Below are positions 1 to 9,000 of a stretch of 14,661 nt of DNA, in pieces (the first letter of the stretch is position 1; each line of letters opens with the position of its first letter). The stretch is taken from positions 1 through 14,661 of the forward strand of contig JAAFHO010000066.1 in assembly GCA_013297575.1 (NCBI GenBank), given 5' to 3'. The translations under genes were made by a program, and so were the position numbers. The notes beneath the pieces were generated by a model. The model was given only the letters and a program-made list of their open reading frames with translations, did no database searches and was not told the origin of the DNA. This DNA is from Chitinophagales bacterium. Its GTDB lineage: Bacteria > Bacteroidota > Bacteroidia > Chitinophagales > Saprospiraceae.

Positions 1-79
1 GTCCACAAATCCTCTGCCCTTCCCGGCGGTTCAACAAATTACTGACTTTTTTTATTCTCAATGAAATACTTTTTTACTT

Positions 80-87
80 TACCTTTG
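80..87 (+). promoter_or_regulatory. Orphan TAnnTTTG -7-like box
   Basis: TACCTTTG matches the Bacteroidota -7 consensus exactly and points rightward. No convincing -33 TTTG lies 17-23 nt upstream and no plus-strand gene follows, only the repeat cluster and the antisense of the CotH-like gene. It may be fortuitous or may start a short RNA across the repeats. Confidence 0.2.
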
Positions 88-97
88 TATATAACTC

Positions 98-283
98 TAA
101 CGTACGAGTTCACAAAGACGTAGAGTGGACGCTTCGCTTTTTTAGAACACAAAGCGTTGACTTTATCTTTAACGTACGAGTGTACAAAAGCGAAGCGTAA
201 ATCCTACGCTTTGTGGACTTTGTGTCCTGTTGTGGTGGATAAATGTGTACGCTAAGTCTTTGTAGTAGAACAAAGCGCTCTAC
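98..283. repeat. Intergenic cluster of short direct and inverted repeats
   Basis: This non-coding stretch lies just past the 3' end of the CotH-like gene. A 12-bp direct repeat, TAACGTACGAGT, occurs at 98-109 and 170-181. CGCTTCGCTTTT (130-141) has an exact inverted copy at 186-197. CACAAAGCGT (148-157) has an exact inverted copy at 206-215. The two inverted pairs interleave (A, B, A', B') instead of nesting. Further related words (CACAAAGACG, CTTTGTGGA, ACAAAGCGC) fill the rest. The CAAAG/CTTTG-with-CG vocabulary resembles the degenerate intergenic repeats often seen between Bacteroidota genes, which is an inference from memory. A short hairpin (265-269 with 279-283) overlaps the stop codon of the gene. 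No transposase or T-tract terminator is visible. Confidence 0.6.
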
Positions 284-1797
284 TTGACTACCAATTTCAC
301 CACCCGTCCACGATCGGTCGTTATTTCCACCCAATAACATCCATTGGGTAAATTTTCCATTGGAACGGCGATCGTATTTTTGTTTTCAAAGTGCATTGAA
401 CTTTGTAGGTTTCCTGTGGTGGAAAAGATATTTATCTCCATATTAGCGGCTTGTGGCAACATTATATACAGCCAATCGGTTACAGGATTCGGCCAAATTT
501 GCAGACCCAATGCTAGGTTATCAAGGTCGTTATCATTAACAAGACCTACTAATTGTTCCAGTGTCTTATTCTTCCGCAATTCCAAAAAGGGTTTGATCCC
601 ATAAGGCGTATGGTTGTCGATGGTTTCGATGATACCATTGTGAAAATCCTGGATGGTGTAACCATAATCCAACGTCCGGTAGGTGTCATAAATAGCGGCG
701 GGCGTTATTAGGTCGTGCATTTGGTCAATATAGGTATTGAGTTGGTTCAGGCTAGCCACATTTTTGGTAATATGGAACAAATATTGGATAAACATTTCCT
801 TGTATTCCGGAACAGCCATCAATTTAGTGGCCAAAGGTCGTGGGCCGCTATGGCTTTGCCAATCGAGACAATTGCGGGTGGCCCAGTCTTTGTTGAGCCA
901 GTCTACGCCGATAGAGTTATCGGTATCGAGCGTGATGAACTCAAATTTGCCGGTTTCGGGGTTATCGTAGAGGTAATAGTTGCTTTGGTTATAAAAATAA
1001 TCGTCCCAATTACCCGTGGCCACATCCAATGCAAATGCTTTAATAACGGATTCGACATTGAGGATTTGGCTAATTTTTGAGGGATAATCGGCATTTACAG
1101 GCAGGTCTAATGTCGTCACTAATGTTACAAAACGGGAATAATCGTCGAGGGCTTCGTTGGTTTTGAGATCATAAGCGCGTTCGTTACTACCTGTCAATAT
1201 CTGCTTATAGGTGTTTGGGTTAGTACCAAGATTGGCCAAACTGGCGGGATATTGGCATTTGTAGAGGTTGCCATCGTTATTGCCAAAGACCCTTTTGAGC
1301 CATCGCTTGTCAATTTCTTCGATATTGGTGTATAGTCCTTTGTATTCGTCGTTGATATATAGTTCTACAAATGCGGCGCGGCGTTGCGGTCTTCCTGCAT
1401 TTTCCCAGATGTGGTAGAACAATTTTTCGCGCATCATGGTTGGGTCATTATGGCTGCCTCGTAGGTTGAGTTTGCGCAGGCCTTGGTATTCTCCTAGTTC
1501 GTCAAATTCGTTAAAACTGACTTTAAAAGATTTTTTTTGCGCGGACAAAGATGTATTTCCGCGCAAACGCAAACCGATATTCTTTACAGTATCAATGGTA
1601 TTACCGGAATAGAAAATAAAATTACCACGGATGTATTCGTCGTTTAACAAATTGGTAATCATGTATTCCAACGAATCCGGGCGTACATAAATTTCGATTT
1701 TACCAACAGTGTTTTCGTCGAAGAGGGTGTTGGTTTGCGCTCCAAGACTAGCAATAAATGCGCTAAAATAGCAAAAAATAGCAAAAATATTTTTCAT
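280..1797 (-). CDS. Secreted CotH-kinase-family protein with T9SS sorting domain
   Basis: The 505-residue protein begins with a signal peptide (residues 1-20, ending ASLGA-Q), so it should cross the inner membrane by Sec. Residues about 30-410 fit the CotH family of atypical protein-kinase-like enzymes: GLRLRGNTS (75-83), KKSFKVSF (88-95, candidate nucleotide-contacting lysines), KLNLRGSHNDP (109-119), a GLYTNIEEID stretch (154-163), GNWDDYFYNQSNYYLY (262-277) and LDTDNSIG (290-297), whose Asp291/Asp293 sit where CotH proteins carry metal-binding acidic residues. Residues about 433-505 form a T9SS type A sorting domain starting IWPNPVTD, so the mature protein is expected on the cell surface or in the medium. 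Family assignment is firm; kinase activity and substrate are not known from sequence. The start is the only Met that gives a full signal peptide. The gene diverges from its right neighbour. Confidence 0.9.
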   Translation of the reverse strand: MKNIFAIFCYFSAFIASLGAQTNTLFDENTVGKIEIYVRPDSLEYMITNLLNDEYIRGNFIFYSGNTIDTVKNIGLRLRGNTSLSAQKKSFKVSFNEFDELGEYQGLRKLNLRGSHNDPTMMREKLFYHIWENAGRPQRRAAFVELYINDEYKGLYTNIEEIDKRWLKRVFGNNDGNLYKCQYPASLANLGTNPNTYKQILTGSNERAYDLKTNEALDDYSRFVTLVTTLDLPVNADYPSKISQILNVESVIKAFALDVATGNWDDYFYNQSNYYLYDNPETGKFEFITLDTDNSIGVDWLNKDWATRNCLDWQSHSGPRPLATKLMAVPEYKEMFIQYLFHITKNVASLNQLNTYIDQMHDLITPAAIYDTYRTLDYGYTIQDFHNGIIETIDNHTPYGIKPFLELRKNKTLEQLVGLVNDNDLDNLALGLQIWPNPVTDWLYIMLPQAANMEINIFSTTGNLQSSMHFENKNTIAVPMENLPNGCYWVEITTDRGRVVKLVVK

Positions 1798-1802
1798 AGG
1801 AG

Positions 1803-1810
1803 CAAAGTTA
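1803..1810 (-). promoter_or_regulatory. Candidate -7 box for the CotH-like gene
   Basis: On the minus strand this reads TAACTTTG, a full match to TAnnTTTG. It ends 5 nt before the ATG at 1797, so a transcript from it would be leaderless or nearly so. No TTTG -33 element is found at 17-23 nt spacing, which lowers confidence. Confidence 0.35.
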
Positions 1811-1873
1811 GCATAAACAATCTATTCTGCTCTTGTGTTGATAATTTTTCATTAAAAAAAACAATAATTCTCT

Positions 1874-2350
1874 ATGTTTATGCACTCTTTAAAACTAGTA
1901 TTTATCTGTATGTTTATGCTCGCTACCTTTTGTTCTCAGGCACAAGAAGGCCGTGTATTGATGACCAAAGAATTAATGTGGGAAGAACGTTATTTTAGTG
2001 ATCGCTACTATATTGCAGGAAAAAAAGCATCAAGGGGCGATTTCATAGCGGAATTGATTAGTACACCCAAAGCTAAGGAAGCGTATCAAAAAGGACGAAA
2101 ATTGCATATTGCATCAGTTTGGGTTGGTGTTCCTTCTTTACTTATTTTGAGGTGGAGTTTGGAAAATGCATTTGAAGGAGGGGCGAATACAATCTATTTA
2201 GCAGCTGGTTTAACCGGTATATTGTGTACATCTGCACTAGAGTACAAGAGTACTATTTGGATTCGAAAATCTATCGCGATACATAACAATAGCACAGCGG
2301 TAGGTGCACGGCTGCTCTTGAGGCCCGGAAGTATTGTACTCCAATTTTAG
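1874..2350 (+). CDS. Small membrane protein of unknown function
   Basis: I do not recognise a named family. The 158-residue protein starts with a hydrophobic segment ending FCSQAQ (residues 1-24), which looks like a cleavable signal peptide. A charged region follows (residues 25-77, with RYYIAGKKASRGDFIAEL), then two probable transmembrane helices (about 78-93 and 104-123) separated by a short polar loop, and a tail with WIRKSIAIHNNS then ARLLLRPGSI. Small proteins with this plan (signal, basic segment, two helices, short basic tail) are frequent hypothetical envelope proteins in Bacteroidota, from general knowledge. An in-frame ATG at 1880 is an equally good start and gives a more usual signal peptide (MHSLKLVF). 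The gene diverges from the CotH-like gene (76 bp apart) and its stop codon overlaps that of the MOSC gene by 4 bp. Confidence 0.8.
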   Translation: MFMHSLKLVFICMFMLATFCSQAQEGRVLMTKELMWEERYFSDRYYIAGKKASRGDFIAELISTPKAKEAYQKGRKLHIASVWVGVPSLLILRWSLENAFEGGANTIYLAAGLTGILCTSALEYKSTIWIRKSIAIHNNSTAVGARLLLRPGSIVLQF

Positions 2351-2835
2351 GGCTTCAAAGCCACACTATCACCCAATTGAATAGATCCTGCTTGAATAAC
2401 CCGAGCGGTGATACCACCGTGTCCGCGCATGGCATTGTACCCGCCTTTTCCGAGGTTTTCTTCCATTCTGGAGCAAGGGTGGCAATAGCCAGTACCTTCG
2501 AGTATGGCATCGCCAATGCGGAACTGACGGTCGCGTAAGGCGAGCAGATTGATACCACGCACCACAATATTTCGGCGGATCAGTCCTGGATCGATATTTT
2601 CTTTACCTAGTATAGAGGCCAATGCGTCCAAGTGTTCATCTTGGATGAGCGTTACCTGTCGCTTGCCTGCGAGGCCACCGTTGTATCGGTCTCCTTCGAG
2701 CCCACCTGTGGCCAATACTTGTACTTTTTCTACGGAAATGGGAGGTATGATACGTTCTTTGCGTACACCTATCCATGTTACGTTACCCACTTGCGGGAGG
2801 ACATTGAGGAGTTCTTTCATAATGGGCTCGTCCAT
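2347..2835 (-). CDS. MOSC domain-containing protein
   Basis: The protein is a stand-alone MOSC domain (162 residues from the chosen start), a fold shared with the C-terminus of molybdenum-cofactor sulfurases and with YiiM-type proteins; such proteins are predicted sulfur carriers or act in molybdenum-cofactor and thiol chemistry in the cytoplasm. Visible family marks are GLEGDR (45-50), KRQVTLI (58-64), PGLIRRNIV (83-91), TGYCHPCSRME (115-124, with Cys118 and Cys121 as candidate sulfur-binding residues) and AMRGHGG (135-141). There is no signal peptide. A longer reading from the ATG at 2863-2865 would add ten residues, but that codon lies upstream of a good -7 box at 2851-2858, so I start at 2835; 2820 is also possible. 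The true molybdenum link is not supported by neighbours, since no other cofactor genes are present. Confidence 0.88.
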   Translation of the reverse strand: MDEPIMKELLNVLPQVGNVTWIGVRKERIIPPISVEKVQVLATGGLEGDRYNGGLAGKRQVTLIQDEHLDALASILGKENIDPGLIRRNIVVRGINLLALRDRQFRIGDAILEGTGYCHPCSRMEENLGKGGYNAMRGHGGITARVIQAGSIQLGDSVALKP

Positions 2836-2850
2836 TGTTGCTTTTTTTTG

Positions 2851-2885
2851 CAAAAATACAATCAATATTTAAGAGTTGAGGCAAA
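2851..2885 (-). promoter_or_regulatory. Bacteroidota-type promoter of the MOSC gene
   Basis: The minus strand carries TTTG (2882-2885), a 23-nt spacer and TATTTTTG (2851-2858), matching the -33 TTTG / -7 TAnnTTTG pattern. It lies 15 nt upstream of the ATG at 2835 and directly after the terminator of the giant gene. It argues against the upstream ATG at 2865 as the start. Confidence 0.5.
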
Positions 2886-2906
2886 AACGGTTCGAATTGA
2901 GCATAT

Positions 2907-2944
2907 AAAAACCGGGCCATTGCAAACTACTTGCAACGACCCGG
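2907..2944 (-). terminator. Rho-independent terminator of the giant surface protein gene
   Basis: Read on the minus strand, CCGGGTCGTTGCAA pairs with TTGCAATGGCCCGG across a GTAGT loop and is followed at once by TTTTT (2911-2907) and ATAT. All 14 positions pair in the minus-strand RNA, two of them as G-U wobbles. On the plus strand those two become A-C mismatches and the tail is lost, so it acts leftward only. It sits 108 nt past the stop of the giant gene and just before the MOSC promoter. Confidence 0.85.
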
Positions 2945-3018
2945 GCACTCTACTATCTCAAAGGTTCTTAATATCTTACGGTTTCACAAATTTTTCTATT
3001 ACCGATGGGCTACTTCTT

Positions 3019-3049
3019 GGGGGAGGGGGGGAGACGTTGCAGTGCAACG
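3019..3049. other. G-tract and short palindrome after the giant gene stop codon
   Basis: The plus strand has G5-A-G7 at 3019-3031, followed by a 15-bp interrupted palindrome with 7-bp arms, CGTTGCA-G-TGCAACG (3035-3049). On the coding (minus) strand the palindrome starts 3 nt after the stop codon and is followed by the C-rich tract. The role is unknown. It has no T-tail and so is not the terminator, which lies further downstream. Confidence 0.6.
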
Positions 3050-3052
3050 GCT

Positions 3053-6000
3053 CTACGGGTACGAAATGACCAATTTGCCAATGGATTGGTATCCTTGCCC
3101 ACGTACTTGCACCGTATATAACCCTTCTGATAACTTTGATAATTGTAACATTACTTGGTTATTGCCCTTTACGCCATTTATTTGCGCCGTTTGCACCAAT
3201 CTCCCGGTGGCATCCATCACTTGCACTTTTATGGGGGTGTCATTTTCTAATTCAAAAGACACTTGCGCTTGCGATGACGCTGGGTTAGGGGCAATACGCA
3301 TACCATTGATGGATTGTTGTGTAATCGCATTTTCTGTTGTGCGCTCCGATTCGGGGCTGGCAGGTCTGATAGGATCTATTGGACAATAGTTTTCGTCCCA
3401 ATTCCACTGCACAAACTCCGGTGCATATACATTGAATGCGATAAAACTACCCGTCATATTGGTCGGTGCAAAATCGGATGCTTTTTCCAACAAGAGGTCT
3501 TTTTGCGTATAAATATGGGCAAAAATGTCGCAACCACGTTCAATAGTTACGTTTTCAGCCGCAAAACATTGTACTAACTGACTACCTCCTGGGTTAAAAT
3601 CGGCATTGGCTGCGATGGCTATACCTTTATTAACCAACAGTGTTGTGCTTTGATCAAATAGGATGATTGCACCAGCCTTGATAGTCAATTCTTTGATGAA
3701 TACCGTTGGTTGACCAGAAAAAATAACCGTTGTACCCGCCCCTACAATGATATTACCATAACTGGCCAACCCTAGGGTGACAGCATTGCTATTGGCTGGA
3801 ATAGAGATATTATTGCTGCTTGGCGTGGTATTGGCTTGAAAAACAGGTAATAAAGCAGATGGCACTTGTCCATTGTAATACTTGGTCACTTGGCTACCGC
3901 CTTGGAGTTCGAGGATAGGAGATTTCACAAATGAATTGGCTCCAATGACGGTTGTACCGAGTTGAAGACGCGCTTTTTTATTGGCATTTACAACACCCAC
4001 GCCGCCAGAAAACACGGTATTTCCCCTCATTAATACATCGTTTAAACCAATTACGGTATAAGCGTACTGTAAATCAGGATCAGCGGCTTTTTGTACCTGA
4101 ACAGTAAAGTTACAAGTGACTTGGTTGCCATCGGGATCGGTGAGGATAAATGAGTTAAGCGTTGTCCCAACGGGAAATAAACTACCTGTGGGTAATCCGC
4201 TGTCTTGTGTCAGCGTATTTGCACAATTGTCCGAAACCATCAAGTCATAATAGACGAGAGTACTGCATGTTCCAGTATTGTTCTCCATTATGATATTATC
4301 GGGGCAAGTAAGCACCAGTGTTTGGGTATTTTGCACATTAGGATCATCGGCATCTACCAGTCCGTTACAGTCATCGTCTATTCCATTGCAGGTCTCCGTA
4401 GCACCCGGGTGGATATCAAAATCGGTATCATCGCAGTCTGTATTATCTGGAACGAATCCTTCTATAGGTGCACAACTGACAAACGATTGCGCAGCATTTC
4501 CATAACCATCACCGTCACCATCTACATAATAGTTGATCGGGTTTTGACCAGTAAAGGATAATTTTATGGTATTATAAGTTAGATCGCTATCATATTGTAA
4601 CGTGGCATTTGCCACCATTTGATTAACACCAATATTGGACAAATCCAAACCCGACAAATCAATTATCTCATAACTTCCCGGATAAATCATAGTAGTATTA
4701 AAGAACGGGCCGTAATTACCCGTATTTGCTCCATTGATACTCAAAGTAATACTCGCCGTTCCTATATCGATCGTTTTACCACCGCTATTGGAAATCCAAA
4801 GTTTGAGTGTTTCGTTATCACCCGGTTTGCAGTTGTCGGGTAATTGGAATTGAACAAAATCCAAATCGGGCTGTGGTGTAGAGATACAAATATCGAATAA
4901 GGCCGATTGTGATTGCTCCGAGCCCACACGCACGTAATAGGTAGTTCCTGGGTTAAAGTACTGATAATGAGGTGCATAAGGCTTAGGATAGCAACCTATG
5001 CTCGTTAATTGGTCGCAATCGCCAACAAAGAGTTCGTACTTTAGTCCAGAGAAAATATTTTCGAGTGCTCTTTGATTTACAGTAATAAAATGGGTACTAT
5101 AAGTGGCTTCAAATTTAAACCAAGCCGAATTAATGGTATTGCAGCCGTTGTAATAATACGAATAATAAGGATCTCCTCCCATCAAAACGCTTGACGTAGC
5201 GGCTTCGCAATTGGCTGGCCAAACTTGTAACGGTTGTGCCTCCAGACATGTAATATTCGTAGGTGGAGGGACAGTAAGTATGCATATATCAAAATTGTAT
5301 GCTGCATTAGGGCGGCCATATACTTTGACATAATAGACATGGCCGGGTACTAAATTACTATTGATAATTTTATTACCATAACTCAATAATTGTAATCCAT
5401 CGCAAGTACCCTCGTAAAGATATAATTGGGTATAATTATAACCATATAACTCCACAATATGCTGTAATTCAACTACATGCGCATTGCTTGTGGCCGTAAA
5501 TTGGTACCAAAGACTGGTGCCCGATATCCAATTTCCAGTAGTTTCGTCCCAAGATAAACCGCCAGTAGTACCCGATACAGGTTGGCTACAATTCAGATCC
5601 TGACTTGGGATGAGTTCAATAGCACCTGAGCAATCCGCATTTGCGGGCGGCGGCGGCGGGGTTAGGATACAAAAAGTAATATCCACAGCAGTATTTTGAA
5701 TGCTAAAAATGCGAACAAAATAGGTATTCCCAACAACCAAATCATTCCATATCAAGACATTATATGGATTGGTGCAAAATAAAGAAGTTAAGTTATCACA
5801 ATCGCTTCCGCTATACAATTCTACATTGTAACCAGCATTAGCACCGTTATTTAAAGGGTTCTTTGCTTTTAAATTCAACAAATGCGTGGTATTGGTGGCT
5901 ACAAATTGGTACCAAATATCATGCGTTCCCGAGCCATTGCAAGCGGGTGCTGATTGCGTAGCACCTAATGTAGATCCTTCGTAACTGAATGTACAATCCA

Positions 6001-9000
6001 ATTCGCTATTCGGTTGAATAACAATGGCTTGCGCACATTCATCATTAGCAGGAGCGGCTGGTAGTGCTTGAAGGCAAATCTCAAAAGGGGCTATATTTCC
6101 ACTAAAGAAAAACCGAACATAATAGGTATTTCCAATAACCAAATTTTGAATAATCTCTTTTGGGCTATCCAGGATCGTACAGGTTACGACCGGTATTAAC
6201 GCCCCACAATTACCTTCAAAAACCTCTATACCTAGATGATAAGCATTGGTGGATAAAGCATGGGAGGTGCTAGTGGCTGTAAATTGGTACCAAATATCAT
6301 TACTTGGCATTTCATTACAATCGGGCATGGAAGGCGTGGCACCATAACCTGTAGCATTGGTTTGCACCAAGCAATTTAAAGATGGATTAACCACCAACGG
6401 TAATGCACCCGTGCACTCGTCATTGGCTGGCGGGGTTACGCTGGTAACACAAATATCGAAGGTACTCATGTTTGCTGAATAGTATGCATCGTACAATCGG
6501 AGGGTATAAGACGCGCCCGGTGTCAGATTGGTCAGCAATAATCGGTTATTACTCCATAATGACTGCCCACCAATTAATGTCAATGCAGCGCAATTGCCAG
6601 AATAGACATCCAGTTGTAAATAACTATTGTAACTATAATAATTACTCACCGTAATCAAATGGTTCGTTCCTGTCGCGGTAAAGGTGTACCAAATATCGTT
6701 AGAAACATTACCAAATCCACTATTGGGTACATTGAAGGAAGGGGTAGCCCATTCAGTAGTACCGCTGACCAAAGTGACACAAGTTTCGTCGGGAGAAACA
6801 GGTAAAACAATGGCATCTATACAGGCATCATTGGCTGGCGGCAATGGAGGTGTGCTGATACAAATATTAAATTCTGCACCTGCCCCAATGGTATTTACCC
6901 GAAGCAAATATGTCGCGCCTGGAATGAGTTCACCAAATGTAAAGGTGCTACTGTTGTATACTCCATTACGGCATTCCAAGTGTTGCAAATTGCCGCATTC
7001 GCCGGTGAGCAATTCAATATTTAAATAACCGATATTGGAATATGAAGTAAAAGTATGCGCCGATTGCGTTGCGATAAAACTGTACCAAACATCGTTGCCT
7101 GTTTCACCACAAGCGGTTAATCCGCTGGTTGGCGTAGCACCATAAGTAGTGCCGTAAGCGTAATATTCACAACTTTGCCAAGCAGAAATATTCATAGGCT
7201 CGGCGTTCTCGCAGCGGTCGTTGGGCGGCGCAGGCAATGTGGTGATACAAATTTCATATTGAAAAACAGAACCGATCAAATTGGCTACCCGAATATAATA
7301 AACCGCACCAACGGTAAGTCCGCTGGCGTATAACCCCTGATTGAAATAAGTATTACACCCCAAACTTATAAACGACGCACAATCTGTACTTTGCAATACT
7401 TCAAATGACAAATACTCACCGCCTGACGGGCTTGACACATTGAACATATTAACCACATGCGCAGTAGCCGTAGCGGTAAACTTGTACCATACATCTGCAC
7501 CTGTGTTGACGATACAAGATTGCCCTTCCACAGCACCTTCTGTTGTACCCGATGTTACGATCGTACAATCCAAACCTGTATTAGGGATCAATTCATATGC
7601 ACCTGCACAATATTCGTTGGGCGGCGACGTAGGCAAAGTTTTAATACAAAAATCAAAATTTGCTTCAAAGTCATTGTAAGATGAATAAATTCGGACAAAA
7701 TAGTGCGCGCCAAGAACAAGTTGACGTGATACTGCTGCATAGTTTGAATTAAATTGCGCCACCAAGGTCAAACCATCACAATTATCGCCTTTATACAGGT
7801 CGTAATTGAGAGATCTTGAGTAATAACCGCTAATCATTTCAATATTTAATATTTCAAAAGTATGACTGGTACTGGTGGCCGTAAAATCGTACCAAATATC
7901 TCGATTTTGATCATCGGTAGTGGTGACATTTAATGTCGTACCAGGGTAGGTATGCACACAATCTAAGCCTACATTGGGTACAACTGTGGTTGCATTAGCG
8001 CACAGATCATTAGCGGGAGGCACTATAGTCATTACACATAAATTAAAACCAACACCCGAATATTGCTCCCCTACCACCCTAATATAGTATTCATTTCCGG
8101 GAACAAGGTACAATGCGTAGATTTCAAGGTTGTTGGGACAAGCGGCGTTATAAAAATAACTACAATCGCCCCATAATAATTCAAACCCTACAAATCCAGC
8201 ACCATACTGTTGTACCGTATCCTGAAGTCGGATGAGGTATTTATCGCTTGTCGCTGTAAATTTATACCAAAGGCTGGTTCCGTAATAACATCCATAATTA
8301 TTTATGTCGGTCAATGCAGCCGTAGTTCCGGCAATAGGATTACTACATTCCAAATTGGGGCTGGGTACAATTTCCAAAGCCGCTGCGCAATTGCTATTAT
8401 CTGGTAGTTCGGGCAAAGCACGGATACAAAGCGAAAACTCCCGCGCATCAATCTCATTGGTAAATACGCGTACCGTATAGGTATTACCAATGGTTAAATT
8501 CTCTACAATAGTAGGCTGACCATCCGCATTATCGTAACATCCTAAAGGTAAAAGATTGGTACAATCACCACCTTCATACATCTGAAAGCCTAATGAACCA
8601 TAACCATAACCAAAGGGATAACCCGTTGATTTTAAGTCGATAAAGTGTTTTGTACTGGTGGCCACAAATTGATACCATACATCTTGCGCAGGCTCGCCGT
8701 AACAATTTAATAACGATGGAGTAGCACCTAAAGTAGTGCCAAAATATTTTTGAACGCAATCAATACCATTATTAGCCAAAATGAATTCGGTTTGGTCACA
8801 ATTGTCGTTCGCTGGCGGCAGTGGCAAATAAGTTAAACAGACCGAAAAGTCCGCTGTTTGGTTGACAAACGTGTACAAACGGATAAAATAGGTATGACCT
8901 TCAACGAGATTTTGCAGGTTTATAATTTTCCCATAAGCATATTCGGCGCAATCCAAATATGGCGTTAAACTAGCACAATCGCCCTCCAATATTTCCATCC

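Noticed and set aside
2..64. Short plus-strand open tail (STNPLPFPAVQQ, then ITDFFYSQ, then stop) that could be the end of an upstream gene
   Set aside because: Only 20 codons are visible with no recognisable motif, and other frames are open too, so it cannot be supported as a gene end.
110..340. 76-codon minus-strand frame across the repeat cluster
   Set aside because: It overlaps the 3' end of the CotH-like gene and translates the repeat words; no protein family features.
2836..2865. Longer N-terminus of the MOSC protein from the ATG at 2865
   Set aside because: The start would lie upstream of a well-formed -7 box and would add residues outside the MOSC fold.
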